Assembly (NCBI GenBank): GCA_030640865.1
Contig: DAOWIP010000364.1
Coordinates: forward strand, 1 to 8,302
DNA length: 8,302 nt
Source of the DNA: Sedimentisphaerales bacterium
Lineage (GTDB): Bacteria > Planctomycetota > Phycisphaerae > Sedimentisphaerales > SM23-30
Direction: 5' to 3'
Below the pieces are notes generated by a model. The model saw nothing but the letters and a program-made list of their open reading frames with translations. It was not told the DNA's origin and searched no databases. Of this stretch, positions 6,251-8,302 are shown piece after piece; position 1 is the stretch's first letter, and each line of letters opens with the position of its first letter. A program made the translations under genes and the position numbers.

Positions 6251-6255
6251 GGAGG
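6251..6255 (+). promoter_or_regulatory. Ribosome binding site fixing the epimerase start
   Basis: GGAGG lies 5 bases before the ATG at 6261. An upstream in-frame TTG at 6240 would add seven residues but has no ribosome site of its own and would place this one inside the gene. The ATG at 6261 is therefore the start. Confidence 0.85.
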
Positions 6256-6260
6256 CTGTT

Positions 6261-7100
6261 ATGAAAACAGGTTTTAACTTGCTGCTCTGGACACCGTTTG
6301 TAACCGAAAAACATTTCGAACTGTTTGAGAAGCTCAAGGCAACAGGATATAACGGGGTGGAGATTCCCCTTTTTATGGGGGACGAGAAGCATTATCAAAA
6401 AGTGGGACAGGTAATCAAAGACAACGGACTGGAATGCACAACGTGTACGGTGATACCGGATGAAGAGCATAATCCGATAAGCGCGGAAGCGAAACACCGT
6501 CAGGGCGGATTGGATTATCTTAAATGGGCGCTTGACTGCACGGCGGCGCTCGATGGGAATGTTCTGTGCGGGCCGTTCTATCAGCCGCTGGGGGTTTTCA
6601 GTGGTCAGGGGCCGACAGAAGAAGAAAAGCAGCACGGGGCGGAGGTACATCAGCAGGCAGCAGAGATTGCCCGACAGGCAAACATAATGTTGGCAGTCGA
6701 ATGCCTGAACCGGTTCGAGTGTTACTTTCTGAACACACTTGACGCCGGGGCCGAGTACGCCCGTCAGGTCAATCATCCGAATTTCGGAATAATGTATGAT
6801 GCCTTTCATGCCAACATAGAAGAGAAAGACCCGGTTGGATGCATCAGCAAAAATATCGATATGATCCGACACGTTCATATTTCAGAAAACGATCGGGGCA
6901 CTCCGGGAAAAGGCCATGTGCCGTGGGCAGAAATATTCCAGGCCCTGCGGCAGGGCGGTTATGACGGCTGGCTGACAATCGAGGCGTTCGGAAGAGATAT
7001 GCCGGAACTGGCGGCAACGACACGCGTATGGCGAGACCTCTCAAGTAGTCCGGAAGAAGTATATACAGAAGGTTTTCAGCTTATCAGCAAAAGTATATAA
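6261..7100 (+). CDS. D-tagatose/D-psicose 3-epimerase family sugar epimerase
   Basis: This 279-residue TIM-barrel enzyme probably epimerises a ketose at C3 with a divalent metal in the cytoplasm. The residues and spacing match the Agrobacterium D-psicose 3-epimerase site as I recall it (E152, D185, H211, E246, with E158, H188 and R217). Here Glu147 (AVECLNRFE), Asp180 and His183 (MYDAFHA), His206 (HVHISEND), Arg212 and Glu241 (TIEAFG) are present, with Glu153 in the same relative place. The N-terminus MKTGFNLLLW and KATGYNGVEIP (26-36) are typical of the family. The native substrate is uncertain; relatives act on free ketoses, and the broader family includes hydroxypyruvate isomerases. There is no signal peptide. 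It is the first gene of a likely operon with the second TIM barrel 165 bases downstream. The start is set by GGAGG and excludes the TTG at 6240. Confidence 0.85.
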   Translation: MKTGFNLLLWTPFVTEKHFELFEKLKATGYNGVEIPLFMGDEKHYQKVGQVIKDNGLECTTCTVIPDEEHNPISAEAKHRQGGLDYLKWALDCTAALDGNVLCGPFYQPLGVFSGQGPTEEEKQHGAEVHQQAAEIARQANIMLAVECLNRFECYFLNTLDAGAEYARQVNHPNFGIMYDAFHANIEEKDPVGCISKNIDMIRHVHISENDRGTPGKGHVPWAEIFQALRQGGYDGWLTIEAFGRDMPELAATTRVWRDLSSSPEEVYTEGFQLISKSI

Positions 7101-7200
7101 AACAAAGGCAGAAAAATATAAAATGTAAAATAGACAATGATGAACTGAAGAACGCCATGCGGAGTATGCCTGGCATTTTAGAAGAAAAACGGTTAAAGAG

Positions 7201-7225
7201 CACCTCTCTGAAATACAGAAAGGTG
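7201..7225 (+). promoter_or_regulatory. Intercistronic hairpin between the epimerase genes
   Basis: CACCTCTCTG (7201-7210) and CAGAAAGGTG (7216-7225) pair at 9 of 10 positions around the loop AAATA. No T-run follows, so it is not a terminator. It could be an RNA processing or stabilising element that sets the ratio of the two gene products. Confidence 0.4.
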
Positions 7226-7234
7226 GCACCCGGC

Positions 7235-7247
7235 GCCCTTTCAGGGC
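7235..7247 (+). repeat. Small hairpin repeat shared with the glmS terminator
   Basis: GCCCTTTCAGGGC forms a 5-bp stem with a TTC loop, 6 bases before the AGGAG of the next gene. With the preceding C it is a 14-base match to the minus strand at 11-24. It is followed by CTTAAC rather than a T-run. It may affect ribosome access to the downstream start, or simply be a dispersed repeat. Confidence 0.4.
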
Positions 7248-7253
7248 CTTAAC

Positions 7254-7258
7254 AGGAG
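7254..7258 (+). promoter_or_regulatory. Ribosome binding site of the second TIM-barrel gene
   Basis: AGGAG is 7 bases before the ATG at 7266. An ATG at 7261 is too close to it (2 bases) and out of frame, so 7266 is the start. Confidence 0.8.
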
Positions 7259-7265
7259 CAATGCA

Positions 7266-8162
7266 ATGAAAAAGATTTCGATAGGAACGTGGGCGTATTC
7301 GATAGGGCCGTATCAGGATAATCCGGTACCGTGGGAAGAAGTGATCGAAAAGACTAAAGCAATGGGGTTTGACGGAGTGGAGTTGGGCGGGTTTCCGCCA
7401 CATCCCAATCCGGACGATATGCCAACCAAAGAACAACGTGCCGCGTGCAAAGAGCAAATGGCCAAGCTGGGGCTGGGCTGGTCGGGACTGGCGGCAAATC
7501 TGTGGAGCGAACATCTGATCGACTCCGAAGATAATTCGGGCTATCTGAATACCTTTCGTAAAAACCTGAAGTTCTGTGTGGATTTGGGTATCCCGGCAAT
7601 CAGAGTAGATGCTGTACAGCCGCCGGATATCTTCGATAAGGTCGATCCGAAAACCGCTCTGAAACGAATAGTCGAAACATGGAAAGTATGCGCGGTTGAG
7701 TCAGCGGACGCAGGCGTTCGGCTGACGTGGGAATTCGAGCCGGGCTTCGCATTTAATAAACCGTCCGAAATCATACGCATAGTCGAAGAAGTGAACCACG
7801 ATAACTTCGGAGTGATGTTCGACGCGTGTCATGGCTATATGGTGGCCGATGTTGGGGCCAGACAGTGGGGCGAAAAAGAGACGTTGCCGGGAGGAGTGCT
7901 GGAACTGGCACAAAAACTACGCGGAAAAATAAATCATCTGCATCTGATCGACTCGGACGGCACACTACACGATAACGAAACCTCAACCCACGCACCGTTT
8001 GGCGAAGGAAAAATTGATTTCGATGAACTAATGCCGGAACTTATAAAAAATGATATGGGACATAACTGGTGGACAGTCGATCTGTGCTTCTGGCCGAACG
8101 CATGGGCGGTAACGGAAAAATGTAAAAAGGCGGTCGATGAGCTGAATGTGAAATATGGTTAA
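7266..8162 (+). CDS. Sugar phosphate isomerase/epimerase-like TIM-barrel protein
   Basis: This 298-residue member of the xylose-isomerase-like TIM-barrel superfamily probably acts on a sugar or sugar derivative, but the reaction is unknown. It begins MKKISIGTWAYS and has KAMGFDGVELGGF (31-43). The likely metal ligands are Glu156 (TWEFEP), Asp186 and His189 (MFDACHG), His226 (NHLHLIDSDG) and Asp272 (WTVDLCFW). The last ligand is Asp where the upstream epimerase has Glu, and the Asp186-to-His226 spacing (40) is much longer than that paralogue's 26, so the loop around 192-215 differs. It is therefore not a recent duplicate of the upstream gene. There is no signal peptide, which suggests a cytoplasmic role. 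It shares direction and probably promoter with the upstream gene, forming a small sugar-interconversion operon. Superfamily members also include inosose dehydratases and hydroxypyruvate isomerases, which cannot be excluded. Confidence 0.8.
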   Translation: MKKISIGTWAYSIGPYQDNPVPWEEVIEKTKAMGFDGVELGGFPPHPNPDDMPTKEQRAACKEQMAKLGLGWSGLAANLWSEHLIDSEDNSGYLNTFRKNLKFCVDLGIPAIRVDAVQPPDIFDKVDPKTALKRIVETWKVCAVESADAGVRLTWEFEPGFAFNKPSEIIRIVEEVNHDNFGVMFDACHGYMVADVGARQWGEKETLPGGVLELAQKLRGKINHLHLIDSDGTLHDNETSTHAPFGEGKIDFDELMPELIKNDMGHNWWTVDLCFWPNAWAVTEKCKKAVDELNVKYG

Positions 8163-8171
8163 AGAAGAACT

Positions 8172-8192
8172 CAGAAGTCAGAAGACAGAAGA
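8172..8192 (+). repeat. Three tandem copies of a 7-base unit
   Basis: CAGAAGT, CAGAAGA and CAGAAGA follow each other without a gap, 9 bases after the stop codon, in a purine-rich tract to 8200. This is a small slippage-prone tandem repeat with no evident function. Confidence 0.6.
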
Positions 8193-8196
8193 AAAG

Positions 8197-8232
8197 AAAA
8201 CAAATGGTGCGATACATCGCACCCTATTTAAC
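8197..8232 (-). repeat. 36-bp palindromic (REP-like) repeat, copy 2
   Basis: This is the reverse complement of 5683-5718 with a single mismatch (35/36). The core GGTGCGAT-AC-ATCGCACC is at 8206-8223. It lies 34 bases after the stop codon of the second TIM barrel. Its T-rich flank is on the minus-strand side, so as a terminator it would favour leftward transcripts, though the stem alone could protect the 3' end of the epimerase mRNA. Confidence 0.8.
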
Positions 8233-8243
8233 TGTCAATATAT

Positions 8244-8268
8244 ACCGAAAAAATCTTCCTTTTTCGGT
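8244..8268 (+). terminator. Possible terminator hairpin after the epimerase operon
   Basis: ACCGAAAAA (8244-8252) and TTTTTCGGT (8260-8268) form a perfect 9-bp stem with a 7-base loop. The internal T-run and later T-rich tract (8283-8294) are compatible with a weak terminator, but no T-run follows the stem directly. Confidence 0.35.
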
Positions 8269-8302
8269 GCTCCGAATTTGACTTTTTTAATTTTTACAAG
8301 AG

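Larger units (their letters stand above)
5646..6260. other. 615-bp intergenic region with repeats and hairpins
   Basis: No convincing coding region is seen on either strand. From left to right it contains a 36-bp palindromic repeat (5683-5718), operator-like motif copy 3 (5769-5782), an imperfect direct repeat (5851-5909), a hairpin with a T-run (5907-5931), a weaker hairpin with arms CGGAAA/TTTCCG (5964-5993), a featureless A+T-rich stretch to about 6170, and the epimerase promoter and ribosome site. Because that promoter starts near 6208, the 5800-6170 part is not explained as a 5' leader. Confidence 0.6.

Noticed and set aside
6240..6260. TTG at 6240 as start of the epimerase
   Set aside because: GGAGG at 6251-6255 sits 5 bases before ATG 6261, and family proteins begin at the MKTGFN-type N-terminus.
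6207..6878. Minus-strand open frame of 223 codons
   Set aside because: It lies opposite the epimerase gene with its conserved metal site and shows no domain or start signal of its own.
7157..7252. 31-codon open frame between the two TIM-barrel genes
   Set aside because: There is no ribosome site before its ATG, the product has no recognisable features, and the frame runs through two hairpins that explain the sequence better.
5683..8232. Composite transposon bounded by inverted repeats
   Set aside because: The repeats are short palindromes, there is no transposase between them, and no flanking target-site duplication was seen.

Overview
The window reads as a bacterial chromosome segment of moderate G+C. 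It holds six genes, separated by unusually structured intergenic DNA. A glmS of bacterial type, a secreted two-domain alpha/beta hydrolase and tandem sugar-epimerase TIM barrels are a gene mix typical of carbohydrate-degrading Planctomycetota or the wider PVC group. That placement is an inference from gene content; no phylogenetic marker settles it.

Layout. Positions 62-1933 (minus) encode GlmS, glucosamine-6-phosphate synthase, with a terminator-like hairpin at 11-23. A 258-bp AT-rich divergent gap follows, with candidate promoters in both directions and an orphan terminator-like hairpin at 2050-2088. Positions 2192-4321 (plus) encode an exported hydrolase with an intact first domain (GNSGG elbow) and a second domain whose elbow serine is glycine. 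Positions 4504-5645 hold a low-G+C, translationally coupled pair: a ComF-like phosphoribosyltransferase and a SLOG (SMF/DprA/LOG-like) Rossmannoid protein. The two genes overlap by ATGA and form the accessory-looking part of the window. A 615-bp gap (5646-6260) carries a palindromic repeat, an operator-like motif, degenerate direct repeats and hairpins, and ends in a good promoter. Positions 6261-8162 encode two sugar epimerase/isomerase TIM barrels, the first with the full metal-site and catalytic spacing of the D-tagatose/D-psicose 3-epimerase family.

How the parts relate. GlmS makes amino sugar for the cell envelope. The hydrolase and the two epimerases fit deacylation and interconversion of plant- or alga-derived sugars, although substrates cannot be read from the sequence. 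The phosphoribosyltransferase-SLOG pair has no metabolic link to its neighbours and probably forms a separate nucleotide-centred module.

The strongest non-coding signals are two. A 14-base motif (TGTAACCGTTCACA/G) occurs three times, each time downstream of a stop codon and in the sense direction of that gene, and it resembles a LacI/CcpA-type operator. A 36-bp palindromic repeat occurs twice in inverted orientation (35/36 identity), bracketing the epimerase operon.
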